A DNA stretch of 63,486 bases from Clostridia bacterium (GTDB taxonomy: Bacteria > Bacillota > Clostridia > Oscillospirales > QAKW01): NCBI GenBank assembly GCA_017436525.1, contig JAFSCX010000006.1, forward strand, positions 1 to 63,486. Direction: 5' to 3'. A program made the translations under genes and the position numbers. Each line of letters starts with the position of its first letter. Positions within the stretch are counted from its first letter, which is position 1. Under the pieces are notes generated by a model. It was given only the letters and a program-made list of their open reading frames with translations, ran no database searches and was not told where the DNA came from. Shown here one piece after another: positions 49,201 through 58,290 of this stretch.

Positions 49201-49992
49201 TTATTTCCCGAGCTGCTCCACTACGCGGCGGGTGATTTCAGCGACCAGATCCTGATCTGCACCATGATTGCAATTACCGCCGCAACCATGGCAGGAGGGT
49301 TTGCCGCTCTGAACATTGGGGCAAAGATCAGCGGGATGTTTGCCCTTCATGCCAAACTGACGGCGAATCTCATAAAGGCGCTGAACCTGAGCCTCGTTGA
49401 GCTCCTGAGGACCGCCCAGCTGCTTGGAGATGTAGAGCAGATTTGCATAGAATTCAACAGACTCCATTTTGTGATAAGCTGCCAGCAGATTGTCGGCATA
49501 AGAGAGAGCGCCGTGATTCTCCAGCAATACTGCATCAAAGGACTGCAGATACTTGGATACTGCGTTGGGGATCTCCTCGGTAGAGGGAGTGCCGTATTCA
49601 GCGATGGGTACACAGCCTAAGGTGATAACAGCCTCGGGCATGATGGGCTGGGTCAGAGGAATGCCTGCGATGGCAAAGCCGGTAGCATACATGGGATGAG
49701 CATGTACGACAGCGTTTACATCGGGGCGCTCCTTATAAACCCGCATATGCATTTTGATCTCGGAAGAGGGCTTGAAATTGCCGTTGGCTTGAATGACATT
49801 GCCGTCCCGATCTACTTTGCAGATATACTCGGGGGTCATGAAGCCTTTGCTCACGCCGGTGGGGGTGCAGAGGAATTCATTGTCGCTGATCTTTACAGAG
49901 ATGTTACCGTCGTTGGCAGCAACCATACCCCGGTTGTAGATCCGCTTACCGATTTCGCAGATTTCTTTTTTGATGGCATATTCGTTTACCAT
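49201..49992 (-). CDS. Class II aldolase (fuculose/rhamnulose-1-phosphate type) with Cys/His linker and shell-targeting tail
   Basis: Residues 1-210 are a zinc-dependent class II aldolase: NDGNISVKIS, TPTGVSKG, the acidic SSEIKMH and the zinc histidines in VVHAHPMYATGFA and LLENHGAL. It would cleave a deoxyketose phosphate to DHAP and lactaldehyde. Unlike stand-alone aldolases, it has about 40 more residues: a cysteine/histidine cluster (C224, C234, C237, C241, H235, H243) and the helix DQDLVAEITRRVVEQ at the C-terminus, a likely encapsulation peptide. It is first in the microcompartment operon. Confidence 0.88.
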   Translation of the reverse strand: MVNEYAIKKEICEIGKRIYNRGMVAANDGNISVKISDNEFLCTPTGVSKGFMTPEYICKVDRDGNVIQANGNFKPSSEIKMHMRVYKERPDVNAVVHAHPMYATGFAIAGIPLTQPIMPEAVITLGCVPIAEYGTPSTEEIPNAVSKYLQSFDAVLLENHGALSYADNLLAAYHKMESVEFYANLLYISKQLGGPQELNEAQVQRLYEIRRQFGMKGKHPADLCPNVQSGKPSCHGCGGNCNHGADQDLVAEITRRVVEQLGK

Positions 49993-50055
49993 TTTTATTG
50001 TCTCCTTCGCTTAAAAATAGTTTGTTTTTGTTTGTTTTGATTTGATTATGCTTTG

Positions 50056-50084
50056 ATTTTACCATAGAATCGCGGGAAAGTCAA
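50056..50084 (-). promoter_or_regulatory. Promoter of the microcompartment operon
   Basis: On the minus strand TTGACT (50079-50084) and TAAAAT (50056-50061) are spaced by 17 nt. The leader to the aldolase start is about 55 nt and rich in CAAA repeats. Confidence 0.75.
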
Positions 50085-50131
50085 CATTAAAATCTGTTTT
50101 TATCTTTATTTTTGCGAATTTTTTTGGTTTT

Positions 50132-51007
50132 TTATTTTTTTGAAGGGTTGATTTCATTCCAAAGAGTGAAGCCGAGGATCAAAAGACCGCCAATGATTTG
50201 AGGGAGGCTCAGCGGCTCTCCCAGCAAGGTTACCGAAAGGAGGACCGCTACCAGCGGATCAATATAGCTGAGAATGGCGGCTTTTTGGCCGCTCAGATCC
50301 TTGAGAGAAGTGAAATAGAGGCAATAGGTAACGCCGGTGTGCAGAAGACCTACAATCAAAAGGCAGACCCAACCTGCGCGGTTCAAGGCACCCAGAGGAA
50401 CTCCGCCCGAGAAGCCCACATAAGGGAGCAGGACAAGAATGGCGGCAAGGAATTGCAAAAAGGTACGCTGAAGGCCGCCGACCGTCTTAATAAATTTATT
50501 GAGCAGAATGACGGTGGCATAGAGGCAGGCGGCGCCGAGCCCAAAGAGGATGCCGAGGAAATGGTTGCTGCCGGCAGAAAGGGGGCCGATGCCGGTGATC
50601 AGTAGAATCCCCAGCGTCGACATCCCAAAGCAGATCCATTGCTTGGCCCCCATTTTCTCCTTGAATAATAAAGGGCAGGCAAGGGTTACCAGGACGGGGG
50701 CGAAATAATAAGTAAGGGTTGCCACCGATACGGTGGTATATTTATAAGCCTCAAAAAGCAAAATCCAATTAAACCCCATGGCCGCGCCGGATAAAAGCAA
50801 GAGGGGCAGCTCTTTTTTTATGGTAGAGAGGGAAAGCTTTTCTTTTTTCAAAAAAAGAAAAAGACCGATCATGGCAGCTGCCAGCAACGCGCGGCAGAGG
50901 GCAAGGGCACCGGAGGGGAGCGCAATCAGGCGGACAAAGGGCCCCAGTGTGCCAAACATGATCATGGAAAAGATCAGCATCCAGCGGGAATCAAAATGAC
51001 GTTTCAT
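50132..51007 (-). CDS. EamA/DMT-family transporter
   Basis: At 291 residues with ten hydrophobic segments and two EamA halves, this is a drug/metabolite exporter-type protein. The first half has MIMFGTLGPFVRLI and GFNWILLFEAYKYTTVSVATL; the second has LLHTGVTYCLYFTSLKDLSGQKAAILSYIDPLVAVLLS. The substrate is unknown. The ATG at 51007 has AAAGG upstream; a frame 20 codons longer has no ribosome site. Confidence 0.88.
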   Translation of the reverse strand: MKRHFDSRWMLIFSMIMFGTLGPFVRLIALPSGALALCRALLAAAMIGLFLFLKKEKLSLSTIKKELPLLLLSGAAMGFNWILLFEAYKYTTVSVATLTYYFAPVLVTLACPLLFKEKMGAKQWICFGMSTLGILLITGIGPLSAGSNHFLGILFGLGAACLYATVILLNKFIKTVGGLQRTFLQFLAAILVLLPYVGFSGGVPLGALNRAGWVCLLIVGLLHTGVTYCLYFTSLKDLSGQKAAILSYIDPLVAVLLSVTLLGEPLSLPQIIGGLLILGFTLWNEINPSKK

Positions 51008-51084
51008 AAAAATAAAACCTTTCTCAATGTTGGTTTTATTATAAATGAATAAATGGAGCTGCGTCAAGAAAAAAGAAATTTAAG

Positions 51085-51113
51085 ATGACAAAGCGGTGCA
51101 AGCGCGGTATAAT
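51085..51113 (+). promoter_or_regulatory. Promoter of the nitroreductase operon
   Basis: ATGACA (51085-51090) and TATAAT (51108-51113) are 17 nt apart, 34 nt before the start codon. Confidence 0.7.
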
Positions 51114-51146
51114 AAAATAAACTATAATATTAAAGGAAGAAAAGAA

Positions 51147-51677
51147 ATGAATTTTTCTCAAATTGCAACGGGGCGGCAATCCTGCCGCAATTTTGAAAAA
51201 GATCGGCCCATTGAGAAGGAAAAGCTTTCTGCAATTTTGGAAGCGGGGCGGCTCGCGCCTTCTGCTTGCAACGGCCAACCCTATCATTTCACTATGTGTA
51301 TCGGGGAGTCGGCAAAAGCGGTCGCGAAAGCAACGCAGGGGATGGGGATGAATCATTTTACAGACGATGCGGCAGCGATGCTGGTCCTCTCCGAGAAGCC
51401 CTATTGCCGCTCTGCGGGGGTAGGGGCAAAATTGAAAAAGAATGACTATCGCTCCATTGATATCGGGATTGCAGCTGCCTATCTCACCGCTGAAGCGCAG
51501 GCGCAGGGCGTGGCCTCTTGCATCTTGGGTTGGCTGGATGATAGCAAGCTGCGAAAGATTTGCGGGCTGGATGGTGCGGCGCGGCTGGTCATCGCTTTGG
51601 GCTATGCCAAGGAGGGAGATCCCTTGCGCAAAAAGAAGCGGAAAAGCGCAGATGAATTGATTACTTGGAAGGAATGA
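51147..51677 (+). CDS. Nitroreductase-family FMN oxidoreductase
   Basis: The 176-residue protein begins ATGRQSCRNFEKDRPIEKEKLSAILEAGRLAPSACNGQP, the FMN-binding N-terminus of the nitroreductase fold, and contains DIGIAAAYLTAEAQAQGVASCILGW. Physiological substrate unknown. AAAGGAAG precedes the ATG. It is the first of three closely packed genes with the FMN-binding protein and the YjbR-like protein. Confidence 0.88.
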   Translation: MNFSQIATGRQSCRNFEKDRPIEKEKLSAILEAGRLAPSACNGQPYHFTMCIGESAKAVAKATQGMGMNHFTDDAAAMLVLSEKPYCRSAGVGAKLKKNDYRSIDIGIAAAYLTAEAQAQGVASCILGWLDDSKLRKICGLDGAARLVIALGYAKEGDPLRKKKRKSADELITWKE

Positions 51678-51682
51678 TCGGG

Positions 51683-52159
51683 ATGTTTCGTGAATTGCAA
51701 AGAAAAAAGAATAAGCTGCCCCAAGAGAGCTGCATCGCCCTCTTGAGAAAAGAGACCCGCGGCGTTCTTTCGGTGCTGGGGGATGACGGATATCCTTATG
51801 GCATGCCCATGAATCATTATTATAATGAAGCGGATGGAAAGCTTTATTTTCATTGCGGAAGATCGGGCCATCGGCTGGATGCGCTGAGAAAGCAGAATAA
51901 GGCTTCTTTCTGCGTCTATGATAAAGGGGTGCGCAAAGAGGGGGAATGGGCGCTGAATGTCTGCAGTGTGATCGCCTTTGGGAAGGTGGAGATTATCGAG
52001 GATCTTGAGCAGATCGCAACGATCACCCGAGAGCTTAGTTATAAATTTACGCAGGATGAAGCCTATATCCAAAGAGAGATCGAGCAATTTGCAGATAAAA
52101 CCTATCTTTTGGCCATGACGATTGAGCATCTTTGCGGAAAAGAGGTCAATGAATCGTAA
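51683..52159 (+). CDS. Pyridoxamine 5'-phosphate oxidase-like (NimA-type) FMN-binding protein
   Basis: This 158-residue split-barrel protein has GVLSVLGDDGYPYGMPMNHYYN, LYFHCGRSGHRLDALRKQNKASFCVYD and VIAFGKVEIIED, which match the NimA/PNPOx-like family. Members bind FMN and reduce small molecules, including nitroimidazoles. The start at 51683 lies 9 nt after AAGGA; another ATG 9 nt earlier is too close to that site. It overlaps the next gene by 11 nt. Confidence 0.86.
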   Translation: MFRELQRKKNKLPQESCIALLRKETRGVLSVLGDDGYPYGMPMNHYYNEADGKLYFHCGRSGHRLDALRKQNKASFCVYDKGVRKEGEWALNVCSVIAFGKVEIIEDLEQIATITRELSYKFTQDEAYIQREIEQFADKTYLLAMTIEHLCGKEVNES

Positions 52160-52526
52160 TATGACAGAAGTAATATTAAAATATATAGAAGAAACCTATG
52201 GCGCTTCTCCGGAATTTTTATGGAAGGATCTTCCCGATGCGGCAGCGCTGCGCCACCCTTGCGGGAAATGGTTTGGGGTGTGGATGCGGATCTCTCGCCG
52301 TAAATTGGGCCTTGCGGAAGAGGCACCGGTGGAGGTGCTGAATCTGAAGCGGGATCCCATGCTGGGCCTTGCGGATGGCAGGCGGATTTTTCCCGCCTAT
52401 CATATGAATAAGGAGCATTGGATTACGGTATTGCTGGATGGTTCGGTTCCCTTTGAAGAGTTAAAGGGCCTGATCGCCATGAGTTACGATATGATTGAGA
52501 ATAAAAGGGGCTGTAAAAAATCGTAA
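52149..52526 (+). CDS. MmcQ/YjbR-family protein
   Basis: The 125-residue protein has the YjbR/MmcQ layout (CyaY-like fold): YIEETYGASPEFLWKD, HPCGKWFGVWMRI, VEVLNLKRDP and a central PAYHMNKEHWITVLLDG. Family function is undefined but is often annotated as DNA-binding. Start ambiguity: ATG 52149 (AGAGGT upstream) or 52161. Its last codons form the left arm of its own terminator. Confidence 0.82.
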   Translation: MNRNMTEVILKYIEETYGASPEFLWKDLPDAAALRHPCGKWFGVWMRISRRKLGLAEEAPVEVLNLKRDPMLGLADGRRIFPAYHMNKEHWITVLLDGSVPFEELKGLIAMSYDMIENKRGCKKS

Positions 52527-52547
52527 TGATTTTTTACAGCCCCTTTT
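52503..52547 (+). terminator. Intrinsic terminator overlapping the end of the yjbR-like gene
   Basis: AAAAGGGGCTGTAAAAAATC pairs perfectly over 20 bp with its complement, with the loop GTAAT. The stop codon is in the loop side of the left arm, and TTTT ends the right arm. It also faces the end of the minus-strand membrane protein gene. Confidence 0.92.
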
Positions 52548-52566
52548 GCGGTTCAAATTTTTTACA

Positions 52567-53247
52567 TTATTTTATAGGAAGATAGGAAAGATATTCGTTA
52601 ACGGCATCGAAAAGCTCTGTAGGTTTACCTGCAGATGCATCTTCCAACTGATCGATCAGATGATTGAATTCTTTTTCACCGATGGCATCGGAAAGATCCT
52701 GATATTTGCCGCCTTTGAAATCCTTTAGCAATGTGGCATAGTCCCTTTTTACTACCTTTGCATACATTTCGTTGTATTTCTCTTTGGAAAGCTCCTTCAA
52801 AAGGGGTGCGTATTCCTCGCCCAGTCTCGCAATCAATTGGGGGTAAAGGCTCTCGATAATGGCGGAATAATCTCCGCTTATGAGGCTTTTGGTGAGACCG
52901 AAGAGTTCGTCGGCGCTTTGGAATTGGGTCTGCAGTTGATCGTTGATGGCGGGCAAAAGCAAATTTGCGGCAAAATTCAAAGCCAGCGAAACCGCCAAGA
53001 TGGCAGAAGCAATTCTGACGACCATCCATGCAAAGACCGCCCGCGCAAAATTTTTCATGCTTTTCTTTTTGGGGGCAAACATGAATACAATGCAGGCAAT
53101 CAAACCAACCACCGGAATGGCAAACAAAGCAATCAGGCCGAAAAATACCCAAAAGCCCACATTCTCTTTTTGAATCTCCGTAGTTTGCGGGGCGACCGTT
53201 TCTTCGGATTGAAGAGCGGGTTCCTGCTGAATTAAAGGATTCTCCAT
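52567..53247 (-). CDS. Membrane protein of unknown function
   Basis: The 226-residue product has a short Gln/Glu-rich N-terminus, two hydrophobic helices (about residues 31-55 and 70-98) and a long charged C-terminal domain with repeated YxxL-rich helices (LISGDYSAIIESLYPQLI, VVKRDYATLLKDFKGGKY). I do not recognise a family. The start at 53247 has AAAGGA upstream. It lies 22 nt after secA on the same strand and is probably co-transcribed, which hints at an envelope role. Confidence 0.75.
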   Translation of the reverse strand: MENPLIQQEPALQSEETVAPQTTEIQKENVGFWVFFGLIALFAIPVVGLIACIVFMFAPKKKSMKNFARAVFAWMVVRIASAILAVSLALNFAANLLLPAINDQLQTQFQSADELFGLTKSLISGDYSAIIESLYPQLIARLGEEYAPLLKELSKEKYNEMYAKVVKRDYATLLKDFKGGKYQDLSDAIGEKEFNHLIDQLEDASAGKPTELFDAVNEYLSYLPIK

Positions 53248-53269
53248 TTCTAAAAATTCCTTTCTGATT

Positions 53270-56089
53270 TTAAGAATTTTCTTTACCGGGGGCGCCGCAG
53301 CATTTTTTATATTTTTTGCCGCTGCCGCAGGGGCAGGGATCATTGGGGCCTACCTTCTTGCCTACCTTGGCGGGGGCTTTTTTCTTGGCATCGGAGCCAT
53401 CGCCGCCGGAGGTGCCGGTCTCTTTGGCTACCGCCTCCCGCTTGACCTCTTCTTCCTTGCGAAGGCGCAGGGAGAGCAAGCCGCGGACCGTCTCTTCCTT
53501 GATATTTTCGGTCATGGCATCAAAGATATCATAGCTTTGGAATTTGAATTCCACCACGGGGCTTCGCTGGCCGTAGGCCTCAAGGCCGATCCCTTGGCGC
53601 AGATCGTCCATATTATCAATATGCTCCATCCAATTGCGGTCTACGCTCCGAAGGAGCACCACCCGCTCGGCTTCCCGCATGATCTCGGCGCCCAGCTCTT
53701 GCTCTTTTTTCTCATAGGCTTCAAGGCCTTTTTGCTCCAGAATCTCGGCCACGTCCTCCGTGGTAAGCTCCATCAGCTGCTCTTTGGTATATTGAAGATC
53801 CTCGGGAGAGAGGACCAAGCCATCCAGCTCACGGTGCAAGCCTTCGAAATCCCAAAGGGTGGTATCTTCCCCGCCGATATGGCGGGCAGCCTCGCTTACC
53901 AGATAATCCTTCATCATCTTCAGGATATTCTCTTTCACATCGGCATTATCCAATACCTTTGCCCGCTGCTCATAGATCAGCTCACGCTGCTTGTTCATAA
54001 CATCATCGTATTCCAATACATGCTTACGACGGCCAAAGTTGACTCCTTCAACCCGCTCTTGGCTCCGCTCAATAACGCCGGTGAGGATCTTGGCCTCGAT
54101 GGGCAGATCTTCGGGCATTTTCAAGGTGCTCATCATCGCATTGACCCGTTCGCCGCCGAAGAGGCGCATCAGATCGTCTTGCAAAGAGAGGTAGAAGCGG
54201 GTAGAGCCGGGGTCCCCCTGACGGGCGGCGCGGCCCCGCAGCTGATTGTCAATCCGGCGGCTCTCATGGCGCTCAGTGCCCAATATAAAGAGACCGCCTG
54301 CTGCCCGTACCTTTTCCGCCTCCGCTTGAATGGCTTCTTTGAATTCATGGAGGGATTGCTGATAGAAGGCGCGTGCCTCTAAGATCATGGGATCATCGGT
54401 CTCGGCAAAGCCGGTGGCTTCGATGATGATCTCATCCTCATACCCCTTCTTTACAAGGGCTTCGTTGGCTAAAAATTCTGCATTACCGCCCAGCATAATA
54501 TCGGTGCCGCGGCCGGCCATGTTGGTGGCAATGGTAACCGCGCCGAATTTACCTGCCTGCGCGATGATAGCCGCCTCTTTTTCATGGTGCTTGGCATTGA
54601 GGACATGATGGGGGATGCCGCGGCGCTTCAGAAGGGCGCTGAGCAGCTCGCTCTTTTCGATGGAGATGGTGCCCACCAGAACCGGCTGGCCCTTTTCATG
54701 GCACTCCTCGATCTGCTTGATGACATTTAAGAATTTTCCCTGCTCGGTCTTGAAGACCATATCGGGATAATCGATACGGATGTTGGGGCGGTTGGTGGGG
54801 ATCTCGACCACGTCCAAGGCATAAATATGGCGGAATTCATCCTCCTCGGTCAGCGCGGTGCCGGTCATGCCGGAAAGCTTGCCGTAGAGGCGGAAATAAT
54901 TCTGCAAGGTGATGGAGGCAAGGGTCTTGCTCTCCTTTTCCACCTTAACCCCTTCTTTGGCTTCCAAGGCCTGATGGAGGCCTTGGTTATACCGCCGCCC
55001 ATACATAATACGGCCGGTGAATTCATCGACAATCAGCACCTGCCCGTCTTTGACCACATAGTCGATATCCCGCTTCATGGTGCCGCGGGCTTTGAGGGCT
55101 TGGTTGATATGGTGGGAGACCTCCATATTGGAGGGATCGGCCAGATTTTCAAGATTGAAGAATTTTTCCGCCTTGGCAATTCCTTTGGCGGTGAGGGTGG
55201 CAGAGCGGCTTTTTTCCTCGATGAGATAATCGGCTTGGCAAAGCTCCTTATGCTGCTCTTCGGTGAGGAAGCGGCTCATCAGCACCGGCTCATATTCCAT
55301 TTTGGCATAGGCATCGTAATCGGCCTTATCATCCGTCCGCACTGCTTTGAAGGAGCGTAAGGATTTTACAAAGTTATCCGCCAGCTGATACATCTCGGTG
55401 GATTTTGCACCCTGACCGCTGATGATCAAGGGGGTGCGGGCTTCATCGATCAGAATGGAATCCACCTCATCCACAATGGCGAAAGCGTGGCCGCGCTGCA
55501 CCTGATCGGCCTTATAGAGGGCCATGTTATCCCGAAGATAATCAAAGCCGAATTCATTGTTGGTTCCGTAGGTAATATCGGCATCATAGGCTATCTTCTT
55601 CTCCTCCGGCTTCATGCCGTTGACCACCAAGCCGACCTTGAGCCCCAGATAGCGATAAACCTTCCCCATCCATTCACTATCGCGGCGGGCAAGATAATCG
55701 TTGACGGTTACAACATGGACCCCATTGCCCGCAAGGGCATTGAGATAGGCAGGGAGGGTGGCCACTAAGGTCTTCCCTTCACCGGTCTTCATCTCGGCAA
55801 TTCTGCCCTGATGGAGGACAATGCCGCCGATGATCTGCACCGGATAGTGCTTCATTCCCAGCACCCGCCATGCAGCCTCCCGCATGGTGGCAAAGGCCTC
55901 GGGCAGGATTTCATCGGTGGTGGCCCCTTTCGCAAGCCGCTCCTTGAGCGCGGCGGTCTTTCCTTTAAGCGCTTCTTCCGAGAGGGCGGCGAATTCTTCT
56001 TCCAATGCCAAGACAGCCTCTACAGTAGGCTGAATTCTTTTTAACTCCCGATCGGAATGAGAGCCGAAAAGTTTATTAAAAAATCCCAT
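53270..56089 (-). CDS. secA: Preprotein translocase ATPase SecA
   Basis: The 939-residue motor drives proteins through SecYEG. It has the Walker [47 protein letters not shown] and the second nucleotide-binding fold. The C-terminal zinc motif [17 protein letters not shown] binds SecB or ribosomes. A Lys/Ala-rich linker precedes it. The start at 56089 follows GGAGCG; a frame 20 codons longer runs into the promoter region. Confidence 0.98.
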   Translation of the reverse strand: MGFFNKLFGSHSDRELKRIQPTVEAVLALEEEFAALSEEALKGKTAALKERLAKGATTDEILPEAFATMREAAWRVLGMKHYPVQIIGGIVLHQGRIAEMKTGEGKTLVATLPAYLNALAGNGVHVVTVNDYLARRDSEWMGKVYRYLGLKVGLVVNGMKPEEKKIAYDADITYGTNNEFGFDYLRDNMALYKADQVQRGHAFAIVDEVDSILIDEARTPLIISGQGAKSTEMYQLADNFVKSLRSFKAVRTDDKADYDAYAKMEYEPVLMSRFLTEEQHKELCQADYLIEEKSRSATLTAKGIAKAEKFFNLENLADPSNMEVSHHINQALKARGTMKRDIDYVVKDGQVLIVDEFTGRIMYGRRYNQGLHQALEAKEGVKVEKESKTLASITLQNYFRLYGKLSGMTGTALTEEDEFRHIYALDVVEIPTNRPNIRIDYPDMVFKTEQGKFLNVIKQIEECHEKGQPVLVGTISIEKSELLSALLKRRGIPHHVLNAKHHEKEAAIIAQAGKFGAVTIATNMAGRGTDIMLGGNAEFLANEALVKKGYEDEIIIEATGFAETDDPMILEARAFYQQSLHEFKEAIQAEAEKVRAAGGLFILGTERHESRRIDNQLRGRAARQGDPGSTRFYLSLQDDLMRLFGGERVNAMMSTLKMPEDLPIEAKILTGVIERSQERVEGVNFGRRKHVLEYDDVMNKQRELIYEQRAKVLDNADVKENILKMMKDYLVSEAARHIGGEDTTLWDFEGLHRELDGLVLSPEDLQYTKEQLMELTTEDVAEILEQKGLEAYEKKEQELGAEIMREAERVVLLRSVDRNWMEHIDNMDDLRQGIGLEAYGQRSPVVEFKFQSYDIFDAMTENIKEETVRGLLSLRLRKEEEVKREAVAKETGTSGGDGSDAKKKAPAKVGKKVGPNDPCPCGSGKKYKKCCGAPGKENS

Positions 56090-56120
56090 GATTTTCGCTC
56101 CTTTTGGTTTCGTTCTTTCT

Positions 56121-56149
56121 ATTTTACCATATCTTTCCCGATTACACAA
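56121..56149 (-). promoter_or_regulatory. Promoter of secA
   Basis: On the minus strand TTGTGT (56144-56149) and TAAAAT (56121-56126) are spaced by 17 nt, 32 nt before the start. Confidence 0.6.
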
Positions 56150-56183
56150 TGAATTTTCAGTAAAATTTATGTAAATAAAGGGA

Positions 56184-56212
56184 TTGAAAATCGTTAAAAA
56201 TAATGGTAAAAT
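56184..56212 (+). promoter_or_regulatory. Promoter of pgk-tpiA-gpmI
   Basis: TTGAAA (56184-56189) and TAAAAT (56207-56212) are 17 nt apart. A second TAAAAA-like box follows 10 nt later. The operon starts 44 nt downstream. Confidence 0.7.
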
Positions 56213-56255
56213 ATTGTTTGGTAAAAAATAAATTCATATAAAGGAGATCAATGTT

Positions 56256-57464
56256 ATGGCTTACAACAAAAAGACGGTTGACGATATCAACGTCAAAGGT
56301 AAAAAAGTGCTGGTCCGTTGCGACTTCAACGTGCCTTTGAAAAACGGTGTCATCACCGATGAGAACCGTATCAATGCGGCCCTCCCCACCATTAAGAAAT
56401 TGATTGCCGATGGCGGCAGAGTAATCCTTTGCTCCCATATGGGCAAGCCCAAGGGCGAGCCTAAGCCTGAGCTGAGCTTGGCTCCCGTAGCTGCCCGCCT
56501 TTCCGAGAAGCTGGGTCAGGAAGTGGTCTTTGCTGCTGATGATAATGTAGTCGGCGAGAATGCAAAGGCTGCTGTTGCTGCCATGAAGGATGGGGATGTT
56601 GTCCTGCTGCAGAACACCCGTTATCGCAAGGAAGAGACCAAGAACGGTGAAGAGCTCTCCGCAGAGCTTGGTTCTTTGGCTGAGATCTTTGTCAATGATG
56701 CTTTCGGTACTGCTCACCGCGCTCATTGCTCCACTGTCGGCGTAGTAAGCCATGTGAAGGAAGCAGTTGCCGGCTATCTGATTGGTAAAGAGCTGCAATA
56801 TCTGGGCAATGCAGTAGATGCGCCCGAGCGTCCTTTCGTAACCATTCTGGGCGGCGCAAAGGTTGCTGATAAGCTGACTGTGATCGAGAACCTTCTCAAG
56901 AAGGCCGATACCCTCATCATCGGCGGCGGTATGGCTTATACCTTCTTGGCCGCTAAGGGCTATTCTGTCGGAAAATCCCTGCTGGATGAGACCAAGATTG
57001 ATTACTGCAAGGATATGATGAAGCAGGCTGAGGAGAAGGGCGTGAAGATTCTTCTGCCCGTAGATTGCACCGTAGTTAAGAATTTCCCCGATCCCATCGA
57101 TGCTGAGATTGAGGTTGCTGTTGTAGATGCAGATAAGATCCCTGCCGATGTGGAAAGCTTGGATATCGGGCCCAAGACTGCCGCTCTCTATGCAGAGGCT
57201 GTAAAGTCTGCCAAGACCGTTGTATGGAATGGTCCTATGGGCGTATTTGAGAATCCCACCCTTGCAAAGGGCACCTTGGCTGTTGCGAAGGCGATGGCTG
57301 AGACCGATGCGGTTACCGTCATCGGCGGCGGCGACAGTGCGGCTGCTGTCAATACCTTGGGCTTCGGTGATCAGATGACCCATATCTCCACCGGCGGCGG
57401 CGCATCCCTCGAGTTTTTGGAAGGTAAAGAACTGCCCGGTATCGCTGCTCTGAACAATAAATAA
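56256..57464 (+). CDS. pgk: Phosphoglycerate kinase
   Basis: The 402-residue enzyme makes ATP from 1,3-bisphosphoglycerate. It has [53 protein letters not shown] and the nucleotide loop GGGDSAAAV. Codon use is strongly biased, as in highly expressed genes. AAAGGAG precedes the ATG. In most Firmicutes gapA sits just upstream; here the preceding gene is secA on the other strand. Confidence 0.98.
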   Translation: MAYNKKTVDDINVKGKKVLVRCDFNVPLKNGVITDENRINAALPTIKKLIADGGRVILCSHMGKPKGEPKPELSLAPVAARLSEKLGQEVVFAADDNVVGENAKAAVAAMKDGDVVLLQNTRYRKEETKNGEELSAELGSLAEIFVNDAFGTAHRAHCSTVGVVSHVKEAVAGYLIGKELQYLGNAVDAPERPFVTILGGAKVADKLTVIENLLKKADTLIIGGGMAYTFLAAKGYSVGKSLLDETKIDYCKDMMKQAEEKGVKILLPVDCTVVKNFPDPIDAEIEVAVVDADKIPADVESLDIGPKTAALYAEAVKSAKTVVWNGPMGVFENPTLAKGTLAVAKAMAETDAVTVIGGGDSAAAVNTLGFGDQMTHISTGGGASLEFLEGKELPGIAALNNK

Positions 57465-57475
57465 AAAAATAAGAA

Positions 57476-57508
57476 CGGAACGGCGAAATGAATCTCCGTT
57501 CCGCTCTT
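57476..57508 (+). terminator. Hairpin between pgk and tpiA
   Basis: CGGAACGG (57476-57483) pairs with CCGTTCCG (57496-57503), with CTCTTTC after it. It could stop some transcripts or protect pgk mRNA, allowing pgk to outnumber tpiA. Confidence 0.7.
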
Positions 57509-57536
57509 TCATATCTAAATTAAGGAGAAAAAGAAA

Positions 57537-58289
57537 ATGAGAAAGTATGTAATTGCAGGTAACTGGAAGATGAACAATACCCCCGCCGAGGCTGCTGCTC
57601 TGATCGAGGAGATGAAGCCTTTGGTAGCAGATGCAAAGTGCGATGTTGTCCTTTGCGTTCCTTTTGTGGATATCGCCGCTTCCGTTGAGGCGGCTAAGGG
57701 CTCCAATATTAAGATTGGTGCGGAGAATGTCCATTTCAAAGCCAGCGGTGCTTATACCGGTGAGATCTCTGCCGAGATGCTGACCGCTTGCGGTGTAGAG
57801 TATGTAGTAATCGGCCATAGCGAGCGCCGCCAATATTTCGGTGAGACTGATCAGACAGTCAACCTTCGCACTCTGGCTGCTCTGAACGCAGGCCTCAAAG
57901 CCATCGTATGCGTAGGCGAGACCTTGGAGCAAAGAGAGCTTGGCTATACCGAGACCCTTTTGAAATATCAGACCAAGATGGCGCTGACCAATGTAACCGA
58001 GGAGCAGCTGAAGAATGTGATCATCGCTTATGAGCCTGTATGGGCCATCGGCACCGGCGTTACCGCTACCGACGATCAGGCAGATGAAGGCAACGGCTTT
58101 GTCCGCGCTGCAGTGGCCGAGATGTTTGGCGAGAAGGCTGCTGAGGAGATCACGGTTCAATACGGCGGTTCTATGAACGCCAAGAATGCAGAAGGCCTCT
58201 TGGCCAAGCCCAATGTTGATGGCGGCTTGATCGGCGGCGCTTCTTTGAAGGCCGAGGATTTCTCTGTAGTAGTTCATGGAGTTAAGTAA
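57537..58289 (+). CDS. tpiA: Triosephosphate isomerase
   Basis: The 250-residue TIM barrel has YVIAGNWKMN with the active-site Asn and Lys, VIGHSERRQYF (His), AYEPVWAIGTG (Glu) and the phosphate loop IGGASL. It interconverts DHAP and glyceraldehyde-3-phosphate and would receive the aldolase products from the uronate and deoxysugar pathways in this window. AAGGAG precedes the ATG. Confidence 0.98.
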   Translation: MRKYVIAGNWKMNNTPAEAAALIEEMKPLVADAKCDVVLCVPFVDIAASVEAAKGSNIKIGAENVHFKASGAYTGEISAEMLTACGVEYVVIGHSERRQYFGETDQTVNLRTLAALNAGLKAIVCVGETLEQRELGYTETLLKYQTKMALTNVTEEQLKNVIIAYEPVWAIGTGVTATDDQADEGNGFVRAAVAEMFGEKAAEEITVQYGGSMNAKNAEGLLAKPNVDGGLIGGASLKAEDFSVVVHGVK

Positions 58290-58290
58290 G

